A stretch of DNA of 21,694 nt, from positions 1 through 21,694 of the forward strand of contig JBBDJG010000020.1 of assembly GCA_040880005.1 (NCBI GenBank). Reading direction: 5' to 3'. This document shows positions 12,860-20,219 of the stretch, one piece after another (the stretch's first letter is position 1; each line of letters begins with the position of its first letter). A program made the position numbers and the translations under genes. This stretch comes from JBBDJG01 sp040880005 (GTDB lineage: Bacteria > Actinomycetota > Thermoleophilia > Solirubrobacterales > JBBDJG01). Below the pieces are notes generated by a model, which saw only the letters and a list, made by a program, of their open reading frames with translations, had not been told where the DNA came from and ran no database searches.

Positions 12860-13005
12860 GGATGCTGTTGGCCGAGGACAGGGAACGCGCGATCGAAGAG
12901 GCCTACCGCAAGGCCTACGCCGAGCACCCCCAGGAGGAGTGGGTGGGCAGGGTCGGATCGCTCCTGATGGCCGAGAACATCAAACGCCTGGAGTCCGAGC
13001 AATGA
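12742..13005 (+). CDS. Ribbon-helix-helix antitoxin (MazE/CopG-like)
   Basis: An 87-residue protein. Its N-terminus EQIAIRLDRGDLEALDAAIAEG followed by YPNRATAVRGALRMLL is the beta-strand plus two-helix pattern of ribbon-helix-helix DNA-binding proteins. The charged, helical C-terminal half (45-87) is the expected toxin-binding part. It overlaps the toxin gene by four bases (ATGA at 13002-13005), the classic antitoxin-first arrangement. It would bind and neutralise the toxin and repress its own promoter. Its 5' end overlaps the M23 frame by 118 bases. Confidence 0.85.
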   Translation: MSSSEQIAIRLDRGDLEALDAAIAEGRYPNRATAVRGALRMLLAEDRERAIEEAYRKAYAEHPQEEWVGRVGSLLMAENIKRLESEQ

Positions 13006-13316
13006 TCGCTCGCGGCGACGTGTTCGATGCCGAGTTTCCCAGCCTTGGCGTCCGACCCGCCGTGATCGTGACACGCGAGAGCGCCATCCCTGTTCTCTCG
13101 GCCGTCACCACGGTTCCCGTTACGAGCACGATCAGGGGTCACCCGGCAGAGGTCGTCCTGAACACCGAAAGCGGCCTCGATCACGAGTCGGCGGCCAACT
13201 GCGACAACGTGCAAACGGTCGAAAAGACCCGCCTACTCCGCCACCGGGGCCGGCTCGGTCCAGAGCAGATGCTTCGCCTCGACGACGCGTTGCGCATCGC
13301 CCTCCAGCTCGACTGA
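13002..13316 (+). CDS. MazF/PemK-type endoribonuclease toxin
   Basis: A 104-residue toxin with the PemK/MazF fold. Seen: RGDVFDAEFPSLGVRPAVIV (4-23) with the conserved RP, the VPVTST segment (38-43) containing the active-site threonine/serine region, and SAANCDNVQTV (63-73), the third conserved strand. The family cuts single-stranded RNA at short sites and stops growth when the antitoxin is lost. ATG 13002 overlaps the antitoxin stop; an earlier in-frame ATG at 12939 would lie deep in the antitoxin gene. The cleavage specificity cannot be read from sequence. Confidence 0.88.
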   Translation: MIARGDVFDAEFPSLGVRPAVIVTRESAIPVLSAVTTVPVTSTIRGHPAEVVLNTESGLDHESAANCDNVQTVEKTRLLRHRGRLGPEQMLRLDDALRIALQLD

Positions 13317-13351
13317 GCCCGTCGGCTCGCATGGCCGGCTCGTGCAGTCCG

Positions 13352-13357
13352 TATATT
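13352..13357 (+). promoter_or_regulatory. -10-like TATATT of metG, leaderless arrangement
   Basis: TATATT ends nine bases before GTG 13367 with no Shine-Dalgarno in between. It is the AT-richest hexamer in the 50-base gap after the toxin gene. Confidence 0.5.
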
Positions 13358-13366
13358 CACTCGCCC

Positions 13367-14893
13367 GTGGGCTACTACGTAACGACCCCGATCTACTACG
13401 TCAACGCGCAGCCGCACCTCGGCCACGCCTACACGACGATCGCCGCCGATGTGCTCGCGCGCCACATGCGCCAGCGCGGCGAGGAGGTCTTCTTCCTGAC
13501 CGGCACCGACGAGCACGGCGAGCCGGTCGCGCACGTAGCCGAACGCGAGGGCGTGCCGCCCAAGGAGCTGGCCGATCGCAACCACGTGCACTTCAAGGAG
13601 ATGGTCTCGCGCATCGACGCGTCCAACGACTTCTTCATCCGCACGACCGATGGTCAGCACGAGGCGTTCGTCGCGCAGTTCATGCAGGGTCTGCACGACC
13701 GCGGGATCCTCTACGAGGGCGACTACGAGGGCTGGTACTGCCCCAGTTGCGCCGACTTCAAAACCGAACAGGAGCTGCTGGAGGGCAACCTCTGTCCGAT
13801 CCACAAGATCGCCGTCGAGCGGGTGTCGGAGCGCAACTGGTTCTTTCCGCTGTCCAAGTACCAGGAGCAACTGGAGAAGTTGTTCGCCGAGCGACCCGAC
13901 TGGATCCTGCCCAAAGCCCGTTACAACGAGGCGCTCGGCTTTATCAAGCAGGGGCTCGCCGACGTGTCGGTCACGCGCGCAAAGCTGACCTGGGGCGTTC
14001 GTGTGCCGTGGGATACGGGCCAGGTCTTCTACGTGTGGTTCGATGCGCTGCTCAACTACCTCAGCGCGCTCACCTACGCGGGCGACCGCGACCTCACGAG
14101 CGAGTTCTGGCCCGCCGACTACCACCTGATCGGCAAGGACATCCTCAAGTTCCACGCCGTGATCTGGCCCGCGATGTTGATGGCGGCGGAGCTGGAGCTG
14201 CCGCGCAAGCTGTTCATCCACGGCTACCTGCTGATGCAGGGCGAGAAGATGTCGAAGACGCTCGGCAACGTGCTCGACCCCTTCCAGGTGATCGACGTCT
14301 ATGGGACTGACGCGCTGCGCTACTACTGCTTGCGCGAGGTCAGCTTCGGAGCGGACGGGTCGATCTCCACGGATGGGTTCGAGTCACGCTACAAAGCCGA
14401 GCTGGCCAACGATTACGGCAACCTCGTCAGCCGCACGATCGCGATGATCGCGCGCTATCGCGATGGCGTCGTGCCCGAAGCGAACGCCTCATCCGAGCTG
14501 GCAGCCGACCTCGAAGGGCTGCGCGAAGCGGTCGAGCGGCGCCTCGACGCGGCGGAACTGACGTTGGCGCTCGAGGAGATCTGGACCCGGGGCGTGCGCA
14601 GGCTCAACCGCTACGTCGAGGAGCAGGCGCCCTGGAACCTGGCCAAGCAATCGGGTGCGGCGGGCGACCTCGACCAGGTGCTCTACAGCCTTGCCGAGGG
14701 TTTGCGCGTGGTCACCGTCTTGCTGCACCCCTACATGCCCTCGACGACCGAGCGGTTGCTGGCCGCACTGGGCGACGGCAGCGGAGAGGCGCTTGCGCTC
14801 GAGCGGGCCCAGTTCGGCGCGGGCCCCGGCGGCACGATGGTCGAGCAGCTGGCGCCGCTGTTCCCGAAGATTGACGCTGGCGAAGCAGGCTGA
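13367..14893 (+). CDS. metG: Methionyl-tRNA synthetase
   Basis: Charges tRNA-Met, including initiator tRNA, in the cytoplasm. A 508-residue class Ia enzyme. Seen: the HIGH-box variant HLGH (17-20) in TTPIYYVNAQPHLGHAYT; TGTDEHG (45-51); a single zinc knuckle with Cys125, Cys128, Cys143 and His146, as in the Thermus type; and the KMSKS-box variant KMSKT (294-298). The C-terminal anticodon-binding helices are present, but the optional extra tRNA-binding domain is absent. An in-frame ATG at 13331 would add 12 residues not seen in the family; GTG 13367 gives the family N-terminus and lies nine bases after TATATT. The EamA gene follows after 15 bases. Confidence 0.96.
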   Translation: MGYYVTTPIYYVNAQPHLGHAYTTIAADVLARHMRQRGEEVFFLTGTDEHGEPVAHVAEREGVPPKELADRNHVHFKEMVSRIDASNDFFIRTTDGQHEAFVAQFMQGLHDRGILYEGDYEGWYCPSCADFKTEQELLEGNLCPIHKIAVERVSERNWFFPLSKYQEQLEKLFAERPDWILPKARYNEALGFIKQGLADVSVTRAKLTWGVRVPWDTGQVFYVWFDALLNYLSALTYAGDRDLTSEFWPADYHLIGKDILKFHAVIWPAMLMAAELELPRKLFIHGYLLMQGEKMSKTLGNVLDPFQVIDVYGTDALRYYCLREVSFGADGSISTDGFESRYKAELANDYGNLVSRTIAMIARYRDGVVPEANASSELAADLEGLREAVERRLDAAELTLALEEIWTRGVRRLNRYVEEQAPWNLAKQSGAAGDLDQVLYSLAEGLRVVTVLLHPYMPSTTERLLAALGDGSGEALALERAQFGAGPGGTMVEQLAPLFPKIDAGEAG

Positions 14894-14908
14894 CGCCGGC
14901 GGCGGTTC

Positions 14909-15835
14909 GTGAGCGCCCGTCAACTCACGATGCTGATCTCGGTGTCCCTGATCTGGGGCGCCTCCTACCTGCTGATCAAGATCGCGCTCGAGGGGATCAG
15001 CGCGGAGATGATCGTGTTCGCGCGCGTGGCGCTTGCCGCGGCGCTGCTGTATGTGGTGATCGCCGTGCGTGGCGGCGCTGATCGTCGCGCCCTCGGCTAC
15101 CTGCGAGAGCATCCCGGCCGCACCGCAATCCAGGGTTTCCTCAGCGTCGCGCTGCCGTTTTCGCTGATCTCGCTCGGCGAGACCCGGATCGATTCCGGGC
15201 TCACGGGCGTCCTCGTCTCGCCGGGCCCGCTGTTCATCGCACTGCTGGCGCCGTTCGTGGATCGCTCGGAGCAGGTCGGCGGTCGCGCCGCGGTCGGGCT
15301 TGTGATCGGCTTCGCCGGAGTTGTCGTGCTGGTTGGGCTGGACGCGGTTTCGAATTTCGGGGAGTTCGCGGGGGCGCTCGCCGTGCTCGGCGCCGCCGCC
15401 AGCTACGGAGTAGGTGCGATGTACACGAAGCTGAAGTTCGTCCGAGTGCCGCCGCTGGTCGTGAGCTTCGGAGCGTGCGCCGCGGCGACCGCGATCACCG
15501 CCGTGCCCGCGATCGCGTCGGCAACTCGGACGAGCCCCGACGGCGGTGAGATCGCGGCGGTCGTCTGTTTGGGAGTCGTCGGAACTGCGCTCGCGTTCGT
15601 GCTCTACTACTCGCTGATCGCAGAGACGGGTGCCGGGCGTGCATCGTTGGTCGGATATCTGATCCCGCCGACGGCACTCGTCTATGGAGCGCTGCTGCTG
15701 GGCGAGTCGATCACCGTCGCATCGATCGTCGGGCTGGTGATGATCCTCTCCGGCGTCGTGCTCGCGGGCGGCGAACGTGAGGTGGAGGGTCAGGTCAGCG
15801 AGCCGGTCCGCGCGCTACCTCCCCGACCTTCCTAG
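14909..15835 (+). CDS. EamA (DMT superfamily) transporter
   Basis: A 308-residue inner-membrane protein with about ten hydrophobic helices in two repeats. Each repeat has the EamA hallmark: LIWGASYLLIKIALEG near the N-terminus and, in the second half, GYLIPPTALVYGALLLGE, which is the typical end of an EamA domain. Family members export amino acids, metabolites or toxic compounds; the substrate is unknown. It sits between metG and tatD in a tightly spaced run. GTG 14909 lies 15 bases after the metG stop without a strong Shine-Dalgarno. Confidence 0.88.
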   Translation: MSARQLTMLISVSLIWGASYLLIKIALEGISAEMIVFARVALAAALLYVVIAVRGGADRRALGYLREHPGRTAIQGFLSVALPFSLISLGETRIDSGLTGVLVSPGPLFIALLAPFVDRSEQVGGRAAVGLVIGFAGVVVLVGLDAVSNFGEFAGALAVLGAAASYGVGAMYTKLKFVRVPPLVVSFGACAAATAITAVPAIASATRTSPDGGEIAAVVCLGVVGTALAFVLYYSLIAETGAGRASLVGYLIPPTALVYGALLLGESITVASIVGLVMILSGVVLAGGEREVEGQVSEPVRALPPRPS

Positions 15836-15851
15836 ACTTGTTCACCGACCG

Positions 15852-16601
15852 ATGATCGATACGCACTGTCATCTCAACGCATGCGAGCAGCCGGTCGCCG
15901 AGCTCGTGGACAACGCACGTGATGCGGGCGTGCGGCGCATGCTCGCGATCGGCATGACCAACGACTCCTGCCGCCACGCGCTCGGTACGGCGGCCAAGCA
16001 CAACGAGGTTTTCGTCGCGATCGGGCGCCACCCGCACGAGACCGAGGGATGGGACGACGGCGACCTCGTGTCGCTGCACGAGCTGGCAGTAGACCCGCGA
16101 GCCCGGGCGATCGGCGAAACCGGACTCGACTACAAGCGCGACTACGCACCGCGCAGCGACCAGAGAGCGGCATTCATCGCCCAGATGGAGCTTGCCACAG
16201 AGCTTGACCGGCCGCTCGTGATCCACACGCGCTTCGCCGCCGATGACACGCTTGCGCTGCTCGACCGACACGCAGCCGGTCCCGACGTGATCATCCATTG
16301 CTTCTCGCTCACCGATCACGTCGACGTGTGCATCGAACGCGGCTACTACTGCTCGTTTGCCGGCAACGTGACCTACCCCAAGGCGACAGAGCTGCACGAC
16401 GCTGCGATGCGCGTCCCCGACGATCTGCTGCTGGTCGAGACCGACGCGCCGTTCCTGGCTCCGCAGCGTTGGCGCGGCCGGCCCAACGAGCCTGCGCGCG
16501 TGGTGGCGACGGCCGAGTTCCTGGCCGAGCTGCGCGGCACCACCTACGACAACGTCGAGCAGGTCGTCGAGCGCAACGCCGCGCGCCTGTTCGGCTGGTG
16601 A
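15852..16601 (+). CDS. tatD: TatD-family metal-dependent deoxyribonuclease
   Basis: A 249-residue TIM-barrel metallohydrolase; TatD enzymes are 3'-5' DNA exonucleases linked to repair. Seen: metal ligands His5 and His7 (THCHL), Glu89 (GETGLDY), His125 (IHTR), His149 (HCFS) and Asp198 (ETDAPFL), all in the expected order. The usual genomic neighbours metG and rsmA flank it. ATG 15852 is chosen because the family starts MIDTHCHL; an in-frame ATG 75 bases earlier overlaps the EamA gene. TAGACT (15833-15838) overlapping the EamA stop could be a weak -10. Confidence 0.94.
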   Translation: MIDTHCHLNACEQPVAELVDNARDAGVRRMLAIGMTNDSCRHALGTAAKHNEVFVAIGRHPHETEGWDDGDLVSLHELAVDPRARAIGETGLDYKRDYAPRSDQRAAFIAQMELATELDRPLVIHTRFAADDTLALLDRHAAGPDVIIHCFSLTDHVDVCIERGYYCSFAGNVTYPKATELHDAAMRVPDDLLLVETDAPFLAPQRWRGRPNEPARVVATAEFLAELRGTTYDNVEQVVERNAARLFGW

Positions 16602-16614
16602 GCGGGGCTGGCCC

Positions 16615-17457
16615 TTGAGCGAAGTCAGCGCGAGCCTCGAGCGAATGGCGCGCTTCGGTGTGGAGCCCAACCGCGAGCTGGGGCAGAACTTCCTGATCGA
16701 CGACAACATCCTCGAGGTGATTGGCCGCACGGCCAGTCTCATGCCCACCGACGTCGTGTTGGAGATCGGTGGCGGGCTGGGCGTGCTCAGCACCTACCTC
16801 GCGTCTCGCGTGGCGTACCTGCACGTGATCGAGTCGGACGCCAAGCTCCAGCCACTGCTTGTCGACGCGCTCGAGGCGCACGCCAACGCTGCGCTCATCC
16901 ACGCGGACGTGATGGACGTCGATCTCGCGGCGCTCGAGCCCGAGCCGGGCAAGGTCGTCGCCAATCTGCCCTACGGCGTCGCCGTTCCCGCCCTGTTGAG
17001 AACAATCGAGGAACTGCCCAGCGTCACGTCATGGTGCGTGATGCTTCAGCGCGAGGTCGCCGATCGACTGGCCGCGGCACCCGGCTCGAAGACCTACGGC
17101 GTGCCGTCGGTCCTGGCACAACTCGCGTGCGAGGTGCGTTTCGAGCGCGCCATCTCACGCAACGTGTTCCGCCCTGCGCCGAACGTTGACTCGGCTCTCG
17201 TCGTGCTGCGCCGCACCGGGCAAGCACCCCCCGATCGCGTGCGCAGGCTCGTGCGGGCTGCGTTCGCCCACCGGCGCAAAACGCTTGCGCGCTCGGTCGA
17301 GCTGGCCGATGCCGCAACCGACAGGCCGATCGAAAGGCCCATCGAACGGCAGGCGCTGCGCAGTGCGCTGGTCCAGATGGGGCATCCGGACGACGAGCGC
17401 GCGGAGCGGCTCGCCCCGCAGGAGTTCGCCGAGCTGGCCGAGAGAATCCCAGAATGA
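16615..17457 (+). CDS. rsmA: 16S rRNA dimethyladenosine transferase
   Basis: Dimethylates A1518 and A1519 of 16S rRNA with SAM during small-subunit assembly (KsgA). The 280 residues show LGQNFLIDDNIL (22-33), SAM motif LEIGGGLGVLS (49-59), acidic residue in VIESD (71-75), catalytic NLPYGVAVP (117-125) and FRPAPNVDSALV in the second half. The TTG start gives the expected N-terminus and lies 13 bases after the tatD stop. A 12-base in-frame tandem duplication (17323-17346) encodes RPIE twice near the C-terminus. The stop overlaps the ispE start by four bases (ATGA). Confidence 0.95.
   Translation: MSEVSASLERMARFGVEPNRELGQNFLIDDNILEVIGRTASLMPTDVVLEIGGGLGVLSTYLASRVAYLHVIESDAKLQPLLVDALEAHANAALIHADVMDVDLAALEPEPGKVVANLPYGVAVPALLRTIEELPSVTSWCVMLQREVADRLAAAPGSKTYGVPSVLAQLACEVRFERAISRNVFRPAPNVDSALVVLRRTGQAPPDRVRRLVRAAFAHRRKTLARSVELADAATDRPIERPIERQALRSALVQMGHPDDERAERLAPQEFAELAERIPE
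17323..17346 (+). repeat. 12-bp tandem duplication inside rsmA
   Basis: AGGCCGATCGAA and AGGCCCATCGAA are adjacent and differ at one base; they encode RPIE twice. The duplication is in frame and lies in a variable C-terminal loop. Confidence 0.75.
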
Positions 17458-18329
17458 ACGCGACACTTACAGAGGTCGCGCCCGCGAAACTGAACCTCGG
17501 CCTGTACGTAGGCGAAAAGCGCGCGGATGGACTGCATGCAATCTGCTCGCTCTTCTGCCCGCTGACGCTGGCGGATGAGGTGACACTCGAGCCGGCCGCA
17601 TCGGCAGATGCCGACGAGGTCGTCTGCCCGGATGTGCCCGAGCCCAACCTCGCCGTGCGTGCGCTCGCCGGCTTCAGACAGCGCTTCGGCTGGGATGGTC
17701 CCTCGGTGCGCTTGACGATCGACAAGCGCGTGCCGGTCGCGGCAGGACTCGGTGGCGGCTCGGCCGATGCCGCCGCCGCGTTGCGTTTGGCGGCACGAGC
17801 CTCGAGCATCGAGCCTGAAGCGCTAGCGTTGCGCGAGCTTGCGATGTCGCTTGGAGCCGACGTGCCCTCGCAACTCGAGCCCCGCTTGCAGCTCGTGACC
17901 GGCGCCGGCGAGCAACTCGAGCCGCTCGACGCGAAACTCGAACTGTACGCGCTGCTGCTGACAGGCGAAGACGGACTCTCGACCGCCGACGTGTACGCAC
18001 ACGCCGACGCGATGTTCCCGGCGCGCTCGAACCTCGACGAGCTGGCGGCCCGACTGCGGGCCGCTGTCGCGTCGTTGGGCGGGTCGGCGCTGGCGCTCGG
18101 CGAGCTGCTGCACAACGACCTTCAGGGCTCGGCGGTGACGCTCGAGCCCGCTGCCGGCGACGCACTCGACCTGCTGCGCGGGACCGGCGCGCGCGTTGCA
18201 CTCGTCACCGGATCGGGACCGACCGTGTTCGGCTTGTTCGAGTCCGCGGCCGATGTCGAGCAGGCACGCGCGTCGATCGAGCCGCAATGGGACGGAAAGC
18301 TGGTAGCGGTCGAAGCCGGTACCGGATGA
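17454..18329 (+). CDS. ispE: 4-diphosphocytidyl-2-C-methyl-D-erythritol kinase
   Basis: Phosphorylates CDP-methylerythritol with ATP in the MEP pathway to isopentenyl diphosphate. The 291-residue GHMP kinase shows PAKLNLGLYVG (10-20) with catalytic Lys12, the ATP-binding glycine motif AAGLGGGSADAAAA (96-109), Asp136 in LGADVPSQL (the catalytic aspartate) and VTGSGPTVFGLF near the C-terminus. It is coupled to rsmA at its start and to the DedA-PAP2 gene at its end, each by an ATGA overlap. The rsmA-ispE pairing is common in actinobacteria. Confidence 0.94.
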   Translation: MNATLTEVAPAKLNLGLYVGEKRADGLHAICSLFCPLTLADEVTLEPAASADADEVVCPDVPEPNLAVRALAGFRQRFGWDGPSVRLTIDKRVPVAAGLGGGSADAAAALRLAARASSIEPEALALRELAMSLGADVPSQLEPRLQLVTGAGEQLEPLDAKLELYALLLTGEDGLSTADVYAHADAMFPARSNLDELAARLRAAVASLGGSALALGELLHNDLQGSAVTLEPAAGDALDLLRGTGARVALVTGSGPTVFGLFESAADVEQARASIEPQWDGKLVAVEAGTG

Positions 18330-19906
18330 TGAAGCCGCCGCTTCCCAAGGGCCGCGCGCGCAAGGTGCTCACGGTCGTGCTGGTACTCGCTCTGCTTGCC
18401 GGCTTCACGGTCCTGCTCCCCAAGCTCGGTGACGCCCTCGAGGAAGCGATCAAGACACTCGCCGATTCGCTCGGCAAGTGGGCCTACCTGCTGATCGGCC
18501 TATTGGCGATGGCCGAGACGGCCGCCGCGCTGGGACTGGTGGCACCTGGGGAGGTCGCCGTGATCATCGGCGGCGTGCTCGCCGGCGAGGGCACGCTCTC
18601 GATCGAGCTGCTGATCGGGATCGTGTGGGTCTCGGCCGTGATCGGCGACTCGATCGGATTCTTGCTCGGCCATCGCCTCGGACGTTCGTTCGTCGATCGC
18701 CACGGCCGGCGCTTTCCGACCGCACGCCGCCATTTCGCCCGCGTGGAGCGGTTCTTCGAGGATCACGGCGGCAAGTCGATCCTGATCGGCCGCTGGATCG
18801 GCATCGTGCGGCCGTTGATGCCGTTCACCGCAGGCACCTCGTCGATGCCCTACCGGCGCTTCGTTCCGTACGACGTGCTCGGAGCGGGCATCTGGGCGAC
18901 GGCATTCTGCCTGCTCGGCTACGTATTCTGGCGCAACTTCAGCGACATCACGAGGCTCGCGGGACTCGGGGCGTTCGCGCTCGGCGTGATCATCGTCGCG
19001 ATCGTGCTCAGCGTGCGAGCGGTCAGACAGTTGCGCGATCCGGCCCAACGTGCCCGTTGGCGCGCCTGGATCGAGCGCCAGGCCGAGCGGCCGCTGTTGC
19101 GCCCCTTCGCGATCCCGATCCGCTGGCTGTGGCGAGTCGTGCTGCGACCGATCTGGGTCGTCACCGGACCGCCGCTGCGATTCTTTGTGCGACGGCTGAC
19201 GCCCGGTGAGTTGGGCATCGAGCTGACCACGCTGCTCGCAATCGCGGGCGTGTGCGCGTACGTGATCTTCCTGCAGATAGACCTTCTGGACACCGACGCG
19301 CTGATCGCGGGCGACTCGACCGCACTGCAGATATCGCAAGACGTCCAAAGCGGCGCTCAGACGGTGCTCGCACGCATCGTCGGCCTGGCGGGCAGCTTCG
19401 GCGTCGTGACGCTGGTCGTCGCCGGCGCCGCCGGCTTTCTGATCGGGCGCCGCCGAAACGTCGAAGCGATCATGCTGGTGAGCGCGTTCGTTGCGACCGA
19501 GATTGCGGTCCAGATCATGAAAGCGGCCGTCGAGCGCCCGCGCCCGGCCGACGAGGTCGTACACGCGGGCGGCTACTCCTACCCGTCCGGGCACGCTGCG
19601 ATCTCGATCGGCTTCATCGCGATCGGCGTGCTGGTCGCGCGTGGCGCCGACCGGGCCGGAGCACGCATCGCCTGGGTGCTGGCGGGGGTCGCGGCCGCGT
19701 TGCTGATCGGCTCTTCGCGTGTTTATCTGCGCGTCCATTACCTGAGCGACGTGATCGGCGGCTGGGCGCTGGGACTGGCCGTGTTCTCGCTGTTTGGCGC
19801 CGTCGCTCTGGTCGTCGACTACCTGGTGCGCGTCGGACCGCCGGAGACGACGCCCACCGACGCCGCCACGCCCGCGTCGCGCGACGCACAATTCTCCGAT
19901 CGCTAA
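18326..19906 (+). CDS. DedA-PAP2 fusion membrane protein
   Basis: A 526-residue membrane protein with two domains. The first (about 12-235) is a DedA/VTT domain with re-entrant-loop residues: Glu76 in GLVAPGE and the Arg-rich motif GRWIGIVRPLMPFTAG (155-170). The second (about 298-502) is a PAP2 phosphatase with all three active-site motifs: K399-x6-RP, PSGH (420-423), and S464-R465-x5-His471-x3-Asp475. PAP2 enzymes include undecaprenyl-pyrophosphate phosphatases, and some DedA proteins flip undecaprenyl phosphate. A single chain doing both on the lipid carrier is my inference, helped by coupling to ispE (ATGA overlap), which feeds isoprenoid synthesis. A basic, Trp-rich linker (236-297) joins the two. 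ATG 18326 is chosen for the overlap; an earlier ATG 18287 lies inside ispE. Confidence 0.92.
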   Translation: MMKPPLPKGRARKVLTVVLVLALLAGFTVLLPKLGDALEEAIKTLADSLGKWAYLLIGLLAMAETAAALGLVAPGEVAVIIGGVLAGEGTLSIELLIGIVWVSAVIGDSIGFLLGHRLGRSFVDRHGRRFPTARRHFARVERFFEDHGGKSILIGRWIGIVRPLMPFTAGTSSMPYRRFVPYDVLGAGIWATAFCLLGYVFWRNFSDITRLAGLGAFALGVIIVAIVLSVRAVRQLRDPAQRARWRAWIERQAERPLLRPFAIPIRWLWRVVLRPIWVVTGPPLRFFVRRLTPGELGIELTTLLAIAGVCAYVIFLQIDLLDTDALIAGDSTALQISQDVQSGAQTVLARIVGLAGSFGVVTLVVAGAAGFLIGRRRNVEAIMLVSAFVATEIAVQIMKAAVERPRPADEVVHAGGYSYPSGHAAISIGFIAIGVLVARGADRAGARIAWVLAGVAAALLIGSSRVYLRVHYLSDVIGGWALGLAVFSLFGAVALVVDYLVRVGPPETTPTDAATPASRDAQFSDR

Positions 19907-19909
19907 CCT
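19904..19909 (+). promoter_or_regulatory. -10-like TAACCT before the 77-residue gene
   Basis: TAACCT (TANNNT) begins at the DedA-PAP2 stop codon and ends eight bases before ATG 19918, with no Shine-Dalgarno. It fits the leaderless arrangement seen elsewhere in the window. Since part of it is the stop codon, chance is possible. Confidence 0.3.
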
Positions 19910-19917
19910 GCGCTGCG

Positions 19918-20151
19918 ATGGACAGCCTCACAGTCACCTACATAGTGGTCGCCGTGGCCGGGGCGATCGCCCTATCGCTGTTCGCAATCTGGATCTTCGC
20001 TCCGGCGTGGATGTCCTACGGCCGCACCTGGGAGCGGTTCGCCGCGGCAGCCCTGAGCGTGTTCATCCTGGCCGCCTTCATCGGAACGGGCATCGCGACG
20101 GGGTCGTTGGTTGTTTTCTACTGGGACGAAATCTCCGGATTGTTCCCATAG
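19918..20151 (+). CDS. Small membrane protein (77 aa), unknown
   Basis: I recognise no family. Two strong hydrophobic helices (about 6-30 and 40-64) are joined by a short WMSYGRTWERF loop. The protein ends VVFYWDEISGLFP after an aromatic-rich stretch. GC-rich third positions and clear helices support coding. Longer in-frame starts upstream lie inside the DedA-PAP2 gene in another frame and give Arg-rich non-protein sequence, so ATG 19918 is taken. It begins 11 bases after the DedA-PAP2 stop and could be an accessory subunit of that enzyme, or an independent gene from its own -10. Confidence 0.7.
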   Translation: MDSLTVTYIVVAVAGAIALSLFAIWIFAPAWMSYGRTWERFAAAALSVFILAAFIGTGIATGSLVVFYWDEISGLFP

Positions 20152-20174
20152 TTCACCGTCAGACCGACCGTCCC

Positions 20175-20210
20175 TAAACTTGACTCAAACACGCCCATCG
20201 GCCAACCGAT
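20175..20210 (+). promoter_or_regulatory. Candidate promoter and dyad before the PucR-type gene
   Basis: TAAACT (20175-20180) fits a -10 and would give a leader of about 33 bases. Within that leader ATCGG (20197-20201) and CCGAT (20206-20210) form a perfect inverted repeat around CCAA. This could be an autoregulatory operator or a hairpin near the start codon. TTGACT (20180-20185) also resembles a -35, but no -10 follows at 17 bases. Confidence 0.35.
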
Positions 20211-20219
20211 AGATGGAAC

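Noticed and set aside
18500..19891. 463-codon minus frame opposite the DedA-PAP2 gene
   Set aside because: Asp/Arg/Gln-rich antisense reading; the plus frame has full catalytic motifs and membrane helices.
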